DNA of 15,064 nucleotides from Acidimicrobiaceae bacterium (GTDB taxonomy: Bacteria; Actinomycetota; Acidimicrobiia; Acidimicrobiales; Aldehydirespiratoraceae), in the NCBI GenBank assembly GCA_009840695.1, contig VXNG01000157.1:1-15064 (forward strand), read 5' to 3'. This document shows, in pieces, positions 1 to 6,385 of this stretch; the first letter of the stretch is position 1; each line of letters begins with the position of its first letter. A program made the translations under genes and the position numbers. Below the pieces are notes generated by a model, which was given only the letters and a program-made list of their open reading frames with translations, ran no database searches and was not told where the DNA came from.

Positions 1-92
1 TCGTGTCGGCGGTGGCCGGCCTCCTGGCCTCCCTGGCGCCGGCTCGGCGGGCCAACCGCCTCGATGTGCTGGAGGCCATCTCCTACCACTAG
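1..92 (+). CDS. ABC transporter permease, FtsX/MacB-type, C-terminal end only
   Basis: The open frame from base 3 to the TAG at 90-92 encodes the last 29 residues of a protein whose start lies outside the window. It has a short hydrophobic run (about VAGLLASLAPA), then a basic turn (ARRANRLD), then VLEAISYH. In FtsX-like permeases of the MacB/LolC/DevC type, the last transmembrane helix is followed by a Pro-Ala-(Arg)-Arg-Ala loop and a closing 'LDxLEAI/L' stretch, which is what is seen here. Such permeases work with an ATPase in lipid, peptide or antibiotic export, or in cell-division signalling; the substrate cannot be inferred. The gene ends 16 bases before the convergent acyl-CoA synthetase gene. 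Confidence rests on a short but characteristic tail. Confidence 0.68.
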   Translation, partial: VSAVAGLLASLAPARRANRLDVLEAISYH

Positions 93-108
93 GCGGCCAG
101 CAGCGCGG

Positions 109-1776
109 CTAACGGCCGAAGCGCTCGGCGAGCAAGCGGCGGAGGGCCTGGAGGTCGATCTTTCCCGACTCCAGCCAGGGCAGATCCTGCTGCTCGGCGA
201 ACACGGCCACGTGGCGGGGGACCTTGTAACTCGCCATCTCTCGATGCAGGCGGGCCTGCAGGTCCGCCGGATCGATATTGGCGTCCGGCTTGGCCACCAC
301 CGCGGCGGCTACGGCCTCACCCTTGCCGCCGGAGGCGGGGACGCCTACCACGAACGCGTGCATCACGCCGGGCTGCGACTCGATCGCGAGCTCTACTTCG
401 CGGGGCGCCACATTGGTGCCGCCAGCCTTGATCACGGTCCCCAGCCGGCCCTGGAAGTACAGATGGCCGTCCGGGCCGAGCAGGCCGCTGTCACCGGTGC
501 GGTACCAGCCCCCGGCCTCGAAGACGTCTACCGGGTCCCGGCCGAGCAGCCCCAGCATGAGCGAGTAGCCCCGGATCCAGATCTCCCCGGCTCGGCCGGC
601 CGGCAGCTTGTCGCCGGTGCCGGGATCGACTATGCGGTGCTCGATGCCGGGAACGCTGCGGCCGAACGAGTCCTCCTTGCCCTCGGGCAGCTCGACGTGC
701 AGCGCCTCGATCGAGTGGGGACCGAGCGACTCGGTCATGCCCAGCGATGTGGCCTTCCTGCGGGGATCGCTGACCCGGAGGTGCACAGGCAGCAACTCGT
801 CGAAGCTGCCGCCCCGGATCGAGGACAGGTCACGCTCACCGAAGGACGGGTGCTCGACGAGCGCCTTGGGAATGTGGGGCCAGCCGATCACGTGGGTCAC
901 CCGCCGACGCTCGATCAGATCCAGCGTATTTCCGGGCTCGAAGCGCTCCTCGAACACGACGGCAGCCCCGGTGTGCATGGCGCTGACCAACACGTATGAC
1001 AGCCCGCCGACCCAGAACAGCGGCATGGGTGTGTAGAGCACGTCGCTGCAAGCCAAGTCGCGGAACTGCAGCAGGTTGAACGGGTGGACGATCACCGCGG
1101 CCTGGGAGTGGACCACGCCCTTGGGCTCGGAGGTGCTCCCGGACGTGTATATGACGACCATCGGGTCCTGTGGTTCGACGGCATCGGCTGCAGCGTCGAA
1201 CCGATCGTTGGAGGTCTCGCCCGATCGGGCCAGAAGGTCATCTATCGATCCGGCCCAGGACGGAGTGGCCGCGGCCTCGCTCCACATCCACACCGCCCGC
1301 AGGATCGGATGGCTGTCGCAGGCAAGGGTTTCGTGGCGCTGCCCTTCGAGGCCGCCAACAGCCTGCTCCAGCCGCGCGGCGTAGTCGTGGTTGAGGTACC
1401 GGTCCACGGTGAGCAGCACCTCGGCTTCGCAATGAGCCAGCGCCCAGCCCAGCTCCCGCGCCTTGTAGAACGTGTTGAGCAGCACCACCACCGCCCCGAT
1501 CCGGGCCGCGGCCAACCACGCTGCCACCCACTCCGGCCCGTTGGGCGCCAGCAGGGCCACCCGGCTGCCGCGGGTGACCCCGCGGGCCAGCAGAGCCCGC
1601 CCCAGCCGCCGGGACTCAACTTCCAGATCCCGGTAGCTCAGCCGCCGCTCACCCAGCAGCACCAGGTCACGGTCCCCCCACTCACCAGCCACATGTCGCA
1701 CGAACCGATCCGCCGTCGGCTCGTAGCCCGGCTCGCGGAACCGCCTCTCGACAGTTGCCGGGTCCAGGGTCGCCAT
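109..1776 (-). CDS. Acyl-CoA synthetase (AMP-forming, class I adenylate-forming enzyme)
   Basis: A 555-residue cytosolic enzyme that would adenylate a carboxylic acid with ATP and transfer it to CoA. The family core motifs occur in order: phosphate-binding loop YTSGSTSEPKG (210-220), A5 GMTES (346-350), A7 WYRTGDSG (424-431, ribose-binding Asp429), A8 hinge region starting GRLGTVIK (443-450), and A10 ESGKID with the adenylation lysine Lys539. Length is normal for the family. The frame stays open 67 codons further upstream to 1977, but that extension is Arg/Pro-rich and family-unlike. The ATG at 1776, starting MATLDPATVE, is the natural N-terminus, with GGAAG about 15 bases upstream as a weak ribosome site and an adjacent GTG at 1779 as an alternative. 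Oddity: the conserved Asp of the A8 GRxxDxI motif is Thr447 and the hinge position is Gly446. The gene is divergent from the amidohydrolase/CoA-transferase/P450 run, suggesting a shared catabolic pathway. Substrate unknown; a medium- to long-chain or alicyclic acid is only a guess. Confidence 0.93.
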   Translation of the reverse strand: MATLDPATVERRFREPGYEPTADRFVRHVAGEWGDRDLVLLGERRLSYRDLEVESRRLGRALLARGVTRGSRVALLAPNGPEWVAAWLAAARIGAVVVLLNTFYKARELGWALAHCEAEVLLTVDRYLNHDYAARLEQAVGGLEGQRHETLACDSHPILRAVWMWSEAAATPSWAGSIDDLLARSGETSNDRFDAAADAVEPQDPMVVIYTSGSTSEPKGVVHSQAAVIVHPFNLLQFRDLACSDVLYTPMPLFWVGGLSYVLVSAMHTGAAVVFEERFEPGNTLDLIERRRVTHVIGWPHIPKALVEHPSFGERDLSSIRGGSFDELLPVHLRVSDPRRKATSLGMTESLGPHSIEALHVELPEGKEDSFGRSVPGIEHRIVDPGTGDKLPAGRAGEIWIRGYSLMLGLLGRDPVDVFEAGGWYRTGDSGLLGPDGHLYFQGRLGTVIKAGGTNVAPREVELAIESQPGVMHAFVVGVPASGGKGEAVAAAVVAKPDANIDPADLQARLHREMASYKVPRHVAVFAEQQDLPWLESGKIDLQALRRLLAERFGR

Positions 1777-1894
1777 CACGCGAGCGTACGACTTCCGCTG
1801 GGATCTGTCGTAGGCGCCCTCGGCTAGGCCGGGGGGTGGCACGGGGGCAAGGAATGGCGGCGCTTGCGCCGTCAGGCCGCGCCTGTGACAGGAC

Positions 1895-1938
1895 CCGCCG
1901 GCCGGAAGGAAGCGATCCGCCGGCCGGGACGAAGCGAT
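1895..1938. repeat. Two tandem 22-bp direct repeats in the divergent promoter
   Basis: Unit 1 is 1895-1916 and unit 2 is 1917-1938. They match at 20 of 22 positions; the differences are the 12th base (A/G) and the 14th base (G/C). Each starts CCGCCGGCCGG and ends GAAGCGAT. The spacing of about two helical turns places both copies on the same DNA face, as expected for a pair of operator half-sites or cooperative sites. The same CC that follows unit 1 also follows unit 2, leading straight into the palindrome CCCGTACGGG. Confidence 0.75.
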
Positions 1939-1948
1939 CCCGTACGGG
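1939..1948. promoter_or_regulatory. Perfect palindrome CCCGTACGGG, candidate operator
   Basis: A perfect 10-bp palindrome directly after the tandem repeats and 11 bases upstream of the TATCCT candidate -10 (1960-1965). It falls where a repressor would block RNA polymerase for the plus-strand operon. Its role is inferred from position and symmetry only. Confidence 0.35.
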
Positions 1949-2000
1949 GTAAGCAGCGGTATCCTAAGCGGACTCAAGCAGGCACGCAGGAGGGACCGTC

Positions 2001-3179
2001 ATGGCTCGCGACCTCGGCTTTCCGGTATACGACTCCGACAACCACATGTACGAGACCGAGGACGCCTTCACCCGGCACCTTCCCGCCGATTACAGGGGTG
2101 CCATCCGCTACGTGCAGGTGGACGGGCGTACCAAGATCGCCATCAAGGGCCTGATATCGGAGTACATCCCCAACCCCACTTTCGAGGTGGTGGCCCCGCC
2201 GGGCGCTCAGGAGGAGTACTACCGGCACGGCAATCCCGAGGGCAAGAGCCTGCGGGAGATCTTCGGCAAGCCCATCCGCTGCCCCGACTGGGCCCGCAAC
2301 GCCGAGGCCCGGCTGCCGCACCTGGACGATCTGGGGATCCAGGGCTCGCTCATGTTCCCGACGCTGGCCAGCCTGCTCGAGGAGCGGATGCGCGACGACC
2401 CCGACCTGACCCACGTCGTGGTGCATTCGCTCAACGAGTGGATCCACGACGAGTGGACGTTCAACTACCACGACCGGATCTTCGCCACCCCCATCATCAC
2501 CCTGCCCATCGTCGAGAAGGCCATCGAGGAGTTGGAGTGGTGCCTGGAGCGGGGCGCCCGCTGCATCCTGATCCGGCCAGCCCCGGCTTGGGGCCTGCGG
2601 GGTCCGCGGTCGCCGGGCCTGCCCGAGTTCGATCCGTTCTGGGCGCGAGTGCAGGAGGCCGGCGTGCTGGTGGGCATGCACGCGTCGGACTCCGGCTATG
2701 CCGACCTGGCGTCGATCTGGGAGGGCAAGACCGAGTTCCTGCCGTTCAAGCCCAACCCGCTGCGCCTGCTGGTGATGCAGAACCGGGCCGTCAGCGACAT
2801 GATGGCCGCGATGATCTGCCACGGGGCCTTCAGCCGGTTCCCCGACCTGCGCATCGCCACCATCGAGAACGGTGGAACCTGGGTGAGACCCCTGCTGGAG
2901 AAGCTGGAAGGGGTGTACAAGAAGCTGCCCCAGGATTTCCCAGAGCATCCCCTTGACGTCTTCCGGCGCAACGTCTTCGTGAACCCGTTCTGGGAGGACG
3001 GCCTTGAGGGGCTGATCGACGTGATGAGCCCCGACCGCATCCTGTTCGGCTCCGACTACCCCCACCCCGAGGGCTTGGGCGATCCGGTGAGCTTCTACGA
3101 CGACTTGCCGTCATCACTGTCATCGGACGACGCGGCCAAGATAATGGGCGGCAATCTCAAGGAACTGCTGGCGGTCTGA
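2001..3179 (+). CDS. Amidohydrolase-2 family metal-dependent hydrolase (TIM barrel)
   Basis: A 392-residue protein of the amidohydrolase-related superfamily that includes ACMS decarboxylase and gamma-resorcylate/5-carboxyvanillate decarboxylases. Visible metal/active-site candidates are the strand-1 motif DSDNH (Asp13-Asn-His15, a variant of the usual HxH), His227 in GMHASDSG, His274 in CHGAFSRFPDLR followed by Glu289 in ENGG, and Asp352 in LFGSDYPHPEG. The C-terminus, ending AAKIMGGNLKELLAV, is the usual last helix. No signal peptide, so cytosolic. The start is supported by AGGAGG at 1988-1993. It is the first gene of a run with the CoA transferase (27-bp gap) and P450 (2-bp gap). Members near acyl-CoA enzymes are hydrolases or non-oxidative decarboxylases of ring or alicyclic acids; which reaction applies here cannot be decided. 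The family is secure, the function is not. Confidence 0.9.
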   Translation: MARDLGFPVYDSDNHMYETEDAFTRHLPADYRGAIRYVQVDGRTKIAIKGLISEYIPNPTFEVVAPPGAQEEYYRHGNPEGKSLREIFGKPIRCPDWARNAEARLPHLDDLGIQGSLMFPTLASLLEERMRDDPDLTHVVVHSLNEWIHDEWTFNYHDRIFATPIITLPIVEKAIEELEWCLERGARCILIRPAPAWGLRGPRSPGLPEFDPFWARVQEAGVLVGMHASDSGYADLASIWEGKTEFLPFKPNPLRLLVMQNRAVSDMMAAMICHGAFSRFPDLRIATIENGGTWVRPLLEKLEGVYKKLPQDFPEHPLDVFRRNVFVNPFWEDGLEGLIDVMSPDRILFGSDYPHPEGLGDPVSFYDDLPSSLSSDDAAKIMGGNLKELLAV

Positions 3180-3194
3180 CCGCGCCGCCAGCCT

Positions 3195-3201
3195 GAGGTG
3201 A
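3195..3201 (+). promoter_or_regulatory. Ribosome-binding site GAGGTGA that decides the CoA-transferase start
   Basis: GAGGTGA is a 7-base match to the canonical anti-Shine-Dalgarno complement and lies 5 bases before the GTG at 3207. Choosing the earlier in-frame GTG at 3198 would place the start codon inside this site and leave it with no ribosome site of its own. The site therefore favours 3207. Confidence 0.6.
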
Positions 3202-3206
3202 CGGAC

Positions 3207-4421
3207 GTGTCGAGGCCCTTGGAGGGCGTCAGGGTCGTCGAGGTCGCGTCCTGGATGTTCGTGCCCTCGGGTGGGTCGGTGCTGGTGGACTGGGGCGCCG
3301 ACGTCATCAAGGTCGAGAACCCGGCGGGCGGCGACCCGCAGCGGGGTCTGATCACCTCCGGGCTGATCCCCGCTGGCACCGTGAACTTCATGGTCGAGCA
3401 GCCCAACCGGGGAAAGCGCTCGGTAGCGCTCAACATCGCGCACCCCGACGGCCGCGAAGCCCTGATGAAGGTGGTCGAGACGGCCGACGTGTTCCTCACC
3501 AACTACCTGGAGCCGGTGCGACGCCGCCTGGGCATCGACAATGAGGCGATCCTGGCCCGCAACCCGTCCATCGTCATCGCCCGCGGCACCGGGCAGGGTC
3601 CGGCCGGTCCCGACGCGGAGAAGGGCGGCTTCGACGGGGCCTCGTTCTGGGCTCGGGGCGCGGTGGCCGCGGTGTTCCCTCCCGACGCGGCCGGCTGGCC
3701 CCAGGGCCAGCCCTCCCCGGCCTTCGGCGACGTGATGGGGGGCATGGCGCTGGCCGGCGCTATCGCCGCAGCGCTGCTCAAGCGGGAGCGCACCGGCGAG
3801 CCCAGCGTGATCGACGTATCGCTGCTGGCCACCGCGATGTGGCAGGTCTCGCCGCTGGTGGTGGCGGCCAAGCTGTTCGGGCTCACGTCGCTGCCCCGGG
3901 GCGACCGGCGCAAGAACCCCAATCCGGGGGTGGGCGTGTTCCGCACCGCCGACGATCGCTACATCAGCCTCATCCTGCTCCAGAGCGACCGGTACTGGGA
4001 CGACTTCGCGGCCTGCTTGGAACGGCCGATCCTGGTGAACGACGAGCGGTTCAACACCTCCGAGGCCCGCTCGATGAACGGACCGGAGTGCATCGACATC
4101 ATCGACGAGGCCTTCGCCGGGCGCACCCTCGACGAGTGGAAGGAGCGACTGGCCGACTTCGAGGGGGTGTGGACCCCGTTCCAGACCCTGGCCGAGCTGT
4201 ACGACGACCCCCAGGTGGTGGCCAACAGCTACCTGCCCGCCATGGAGGACGGCGCCGGGAATCCGGTTCAGCTTGTGGCCAGCCCCGCCCAGTTCGATGA
4301 GACCCCGGTGGAGGTGGACCGGGCGCCGGAGTTGGGCGAGCACACCGAGCTGGTTCTGGCCGAGCTGGGCATCGACTGGGACGAGATCGCCGCCCTCAAG
4401 TCGAGCGGAGCCATCCTCTGA
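3207..4421 (+). CDS. CoA transferase, family III (CaiB/BaiF/formyl-CoA transferase type)
   Basis: A 404-residue cytosolic enzyme that moves CoA between carboxylic acids through an aspartyl-CoA anhydride intermediate. The N-terminus SRPLEGVRVVEVASWMFVP, the block WGADVIKVENPAGGDP, the NRGKRSVALNI stretch and FLTNYLEPVRRRLGID are family hallmarks. The catalytic Asp is Asp175, in SPAFGDVMGGMALAG, followed by the typical AAALLKRERTGEPSVIDVSLL. Length is normal (about 400). Start chosen at the GTG 3207 because GAGGTGA sits 5 bases upstream; GTG 3198 would add three residues. It follows the amidohydrolase by 27 bp and precedes the P450 by 2 bp, so the three are almost certainly co-transcribed. Together with the divergent acyl-CoA synthetase, the locus has two ways to make CoA thioesters. 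Racemases such as alpha-methylacyl-CoA racemase share this fold, so racemase activity is an alternative. Confidence 0.92.
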   Translation: MSRPLEGVRVVEVASWMFVPSGGSVLVDWGADVIKVENPAGGDPQRGLITSGLIPAGTVNFMVEQPNRGKRSVALNIAHPDGREALMKVVETADVFLTNYLEPVRRRLGIDNEAILARNPSIVIARGTGQGPAGPDAEKGGFDGASFWARGAVAAVFPPDAAGWPQGQPSPAFGDVMGGMALAGAIAAALLKRERTGEPSVIDVSLLATAMWQVSPLVVAAKLFGLTSLPRGDRRKNPNPGVGVFRTADDRYISLILLQSDRYWDDFAACLERPILVNDERFNTSEARSMNGPECIDIIDEAFAGRTLDEWKERLADFEGVWTPFQTLAELYDDPQVVANSYLPAMEDGAGNPVQLVASPAQFDETPVEVDRAPELGEHTELVLAELGIDWDEIAALKSSGAIL

Positions 4422-4423
4422 CC

Positions 4424-5662
4424 ATGGAGGGCGCCGACGTGGAGGCCGAGATGGACTACTCGCCGCCTCCTTATGAACAGTGGGACTTTGCCCAGCCGTA
4501 CGAGCAGTGGAATCACGCCCGCCGGCATTGCCCCGTCATCCGGAAGGAGGGGTTCAGCCTCACCGAGGACCCGGCGCCGCCGAGGATCACGGTCACGACA
4601 TGGGACGACGCCGATCACGTGCTGCGGGACTGGCGCTCCTTCTCGGCGTCGATCAACGCGGAGGTGATGCGTCCCTTCATGGGCGAGCTGATGCTCGGCC
4701 TGGACGGCGACGAGCATCGCCGCTACCGCAACCTGGTGGCCTATGCCTTCCGCCGCTCGACCCTGGAGCGTTGGCGGGCCGAGCTGGTGGAGCCCGTGAT
4801 CGCAGAGTTGCTGGACGGCATCGCCCCGTCCGGTCGGGCCGACCTGGTGGCCCAGGTCACTAGCAAGTTCCCGGTGCAGGTGATCTGCGGGATCGTGGGC
4901 GTCCCCACCGAGGACCATGAGCAGTTCAACGAGTGGTCGATCCGGATCAACTACGGGCCGCTGAACCCCGAGGATGGAATGGCAGCGTCCCAGGCCATGC
5001 GCGACTACCTCGAGCCCTTGGTGGAGGCCCGGCGGACTGAGCCCACCGGCGACCTCATGTCGGAGCTGGTGCAGGCTGAGATCGATGGCGCCCGGCTCAC
5101 CGACGAGAAGATCTACGGTTTCTTGCGGCTGCTGCTCCCGGCCGGAGCCGAGACCACCTACCGGGCCTTCGGATCTTGCCTGCTGGCCCTGCTGGATCGG
5201 CCCGAGGTCATGGCCCGGGTGCTGGCCGACCGGTCGTTGGTGCCGGCCGCGGTTGAGGAGACATTGCGCTGGGAGACGTCGGTGACGATGGTGGCCCGGG
5301 TGGTGGCAGCCGACACCGAGATCGGCGGCTGCCCGGTGCCGGCGGGGTCGTCCGTCTCGATTATCAACGGCTCAGCGTCACGCGACGAGGCTCGATGGGC
5401 CGACCCCGGCGAATGGGACTTGGATCGCGAGCCCCAGCAGCACATGGCCTTCGGCACCGGGCCGCACCAGTGCCTGGGGATGCACCTGGCTCGCATGGAA
5501 CTCGAGGTGGGGATCAACGCGGTGCTCGACCGCCTGCCCAACCTTCGGCTGGACCCCAACGCCGAGGCACCGACCATCAGCGGCTACGCCTTCCGCGGCC
5601 CCCACGAGCTGCCGGTCCTCTTCGACCGCCCTGAACCCGTTCAGCAAATTGGTTTTGATTAA
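4424..5662 (+). CDS. Cytochrome P450, soluble bacterial class
   Basis: A 412-residue monooxygenase without a membrane anchor, the standard size for bacterial P450s fed by ferredoxin and ferredoxin reductase, neither of which is in the window. Motifs: I-helix oxygen-activation site AGAETT (Glu243-Thr244-Thr245), K-helix ExxR at Glu279-Arg282, and the haem loop FGTGPHQCLG with the thiolate ligand Cys350. The ATG at 4424 is 2 bases after the CoA-transferase stop and lacks a clear ribosome site. In-frame alternatives are GTG 4439 (GGAGG 8 bases upstream) and ATG 4451 (GAGG 5 bases upstream), so the true N-terminus may be 5 or 9 residues shorter. It is likely the last gene of the operon, where it could hydroxylate the hydrophobic acid handled by the neighbours. 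The last codons drift into AT-rich sequence. Confidence 0.95.
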   Translation: MEGADVEAEMDYSPPPYEQWDFAQPYEQWNHARRHCPVIRKEGFSLTEDPAPPRITVTTWDDADHVLRDWRSFSASINAEVMRPFMGELMLGLDGDEHRRYRNLVAYAFRRSTLERWRAELVEPVIAELLDGIAPSGRADLVAQVTSKFPVQVICGIVGVPTEDHEQFNEWSIRINYGPLNPEDGMAASQAMRDYLEPLVEARRTEPTGDLMSELVQAEIDGARLTDEKIYGFLRLLLPAGAETTYRAFGSCLLALLDRPEVMARVLADRSLVPAAVEETLRWETSVTMVARVVAADTEIGGCPVPAGSSVSIINGSASRDEARWADPGEWDLDREPQQHMAFGTGPHQCLGMHLARMELEVGINAVLDRLPNLRLDPNAEAPTISGYAFRGPHELPVLFDRPEPVQQIGFD

Positions 5663-5690
5663 GTTTCAGATCATTTGATTGCATACATAG
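5645..5690 (+). promoter_or_regulatory. AT-rich island with paired TTTGATT motifs, candidate promoter for the small-protein triplet
   Basis: This stretch across the P450 stop is markedly AT-rich against GC-rich surroundings. It carries two direct copies of TTTGATT (5654-5660 and 5674-5680) exactly 20 bases apart, and TACATA (5684-5689) as a possible -10. Spacing to a recognisable -35 is not canonical. Being the only AT-rich non-coding patch between the P450 and the three small genes, it is the natural place for their promoter. The TTTGATT pair could be regulator sites. Confidence 0.4.
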
Positions 5691-5714
5691 TGATCCGCCA
5701 TTAGGCTGGCCTGC

Positions 5715-5915
5715 ATGGATCCGGCTCTTGTTGGTGTGCTGCTCACAGTGGCGTTCGGCCTCTTCGCGGGTGCCGTGACTTGGCTTCGCTCTGACGTACG
5801 GCGCGTGGAGGCTCGCATCGACAGGCTTGAGTCGAAGGTTGACAGCTTGATCTTGGCGTTGGCGAGAGCGGGCTTCCTGGTTGACCCGCAGTCTCCTTCC
5901 GACCAGCAGGGATAG
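5715..5915 (+). CDS. Small membrane coiled-coil protein, copy 1 of a tandem triplet
   Basis: A 66-residue protein of unknown family. MDPA is followed by a hydrophobic, glycine-containing helix to about residue 24, then the basic boundary RSDVRR, then a short amphipathic coil (VEARIDRLESKVDSLILALAR), ending AGFLVDPQSPSDQQG. Positive charges right after the helix suggest the C-terminal coil is cytoplasmic (positive-inside rule). No lipobox and no cleavable signal. It is clearly paralogous to the next two genes: same MDPA start, RSD boundary and LVDPQ tail. Three paralogous reading frames with the same architecture argue that the gene is real despite its size. Small holins and single-pass scaffold proteins share this outline, but nothing identifies it as either. 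Confidence 0.75.
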   Translation: MDPALVGVLLTVAFGLFAGAVTWLRSDVRRVEARIDRLESKVDSLILALARAGFLVDPQSPSDQQG

Positions 5916-5925
5916 AGGCCGTGGT

Positions 5926-6171
5926 ATGGATCCCGCGATAGCCGCCACGCTCATCGGCGTGTTGGTGGCGGCGTTGCTGGGCGTGTTCGCCGGTGCGTTC
6001 CACCTGCTGCGCTCTGACCTGAAGGAGCTTCGTACTGAGAACCGCGCCGATCATCGGGAGACCAATGCGCGCATCGACCGGCTCGAGGGCAAGGTCGACA
6101 TGCTCATCCTGGCGTTGGCGAGCGCGGGGTTCCTCGTCGATCCGCAGACTCCGTCCGAGCCCCAGGGATAG
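5926..6171 (+). CDS. Small membrane coiled-coil protein, copy 2 (longest coil)
   Basis: An 81-residue paralogue of the preceding protein: MDPAIAATLIGVL, a hydrophobic helix to about residue 28, LRSDL, then a charged coil with an extra KELRTENRADHRETNA-like stretch, then the near-identical tail LILALASAGFLVDPQTPS. Its coil segment between RSD and the ILALA block is 29 residues against 18 in copy 1, an 11-residue difference. The frame extends upstream to 5881, but the MDPA start at 5926 is set by homology to both neighbours. GAGG (5915-5918), overlapping the previous stop codon, lies 7 bases upstream. The 10-base gap to the preceding gene implies one transcript and possibly translational coupling. 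Function unknown. Confidence 0.78.
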   Translation: MDPAIAATLIGVLVAALLGVFAGAFHLLRSDLKELRTENRADHRETNARIDRLEGKVDMLILALASAGFLVDPQTPSEPQG

Positions 6172-6181
6172 GTGCGTCGGT

Positions 6182-6385
6182 ATGGACCCGGCGATTGCTC
6201 CCACGCTCATCGGCGTGTTGGGAAGCGCGCTCGTTGGTGTGCTGGCAGGGGCGGTCCATTTGCTGCGCTCCGATATCCGTCGAGTGGAAGGCAAGCTGGA
6301 CAATCTGGTTCTGGCGTTGGCCAGGTCTGGCCACCTGACCGACCCGCAGACGCCGGAGCCGCCTGTGGATCCGTCGCCGGCTTAG
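6182..6385 (+). CDS. Small membrane coiled-coil protein, copy 3 (shortest coil)
   Basis: A 67-residue paralogue: MDPAIAPTLIGVL, a hydrophobic helix to about residue 28, LRSDIRRVE, a coil of only 11 residues before the VLALARSG block, then LTDPQTPEPP and a Pro-rich extension (VDPSPA) not found in the other copies. The coil is 7 residues (one heptad) shorter than in copy 1. The start is fixed by homology, and AGGTG (6170-6174), overlapping the previous stop, lies 7 bases upstream. The gap to copy 2 is again exactly 10 bases. Its TAG (6383-6385) overlaps by two bases the TAA of the convergent acyl-CoA dehydrogenase gene. Function unknown. Confidence 0.77.
   Translation: MDPAIAPTLIGVLGSALVGVLAGAVHLLRSDIRRVEGKLDNLVLALARSGHLTDPQTPEPPVDPSPA

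Larger units (their letters stand above)
1777..2000. promoter_or_regulatory. Divergent promoter/operator region between synthetase and amidohydrolase genes
   Basis: A 224-bp spacer between outward-facing start codons. Reading left to right it holds an inverted repeat CGGCGC-TT-GCGCCG (1858-1871), CCTGT-G-ACAGG (1882-1892), two 22-bp tandem repeats each containing the palindrome CCGGCCGG (1895-1938), the 10-bp palindrome CCCGTACGGG (1939-1948), and a possible -10 element TATCCT (1960-1965) for the plus-strand genes. A strong ribosome site AGGAGG (1988-1993) lies 7 bases before the ATG at 2001. The density of dyad symmetry suggests binding of a dimeric regulator (TetR- or GntR-like), but GC-rich DNA yields palindromes by chance and no regulator gene is in the window. 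No credible -35 was found. Confidence 0.5.

Noticed and set aside
93..108. Terminator between the convergent permease and synthetase genes
   Set aside because: Only 16 bases lie between the stops, and no stem followed by a T-run is visible.
1895..1938. Tandem repeats as a mini CRISPR array
   Set aside because: The two units are directly adjacent without spacers, and no cas genes are present.
1777..1977. 67-residue N-terminal extension of the acyl-CoA synthetase
   Set aside because: It is Pro/Arg-rich, unlike any family N-terminus, and would run across the tandem repeats and the opposing promoter. The ATG at 1776 gives a standard-length enzyme.
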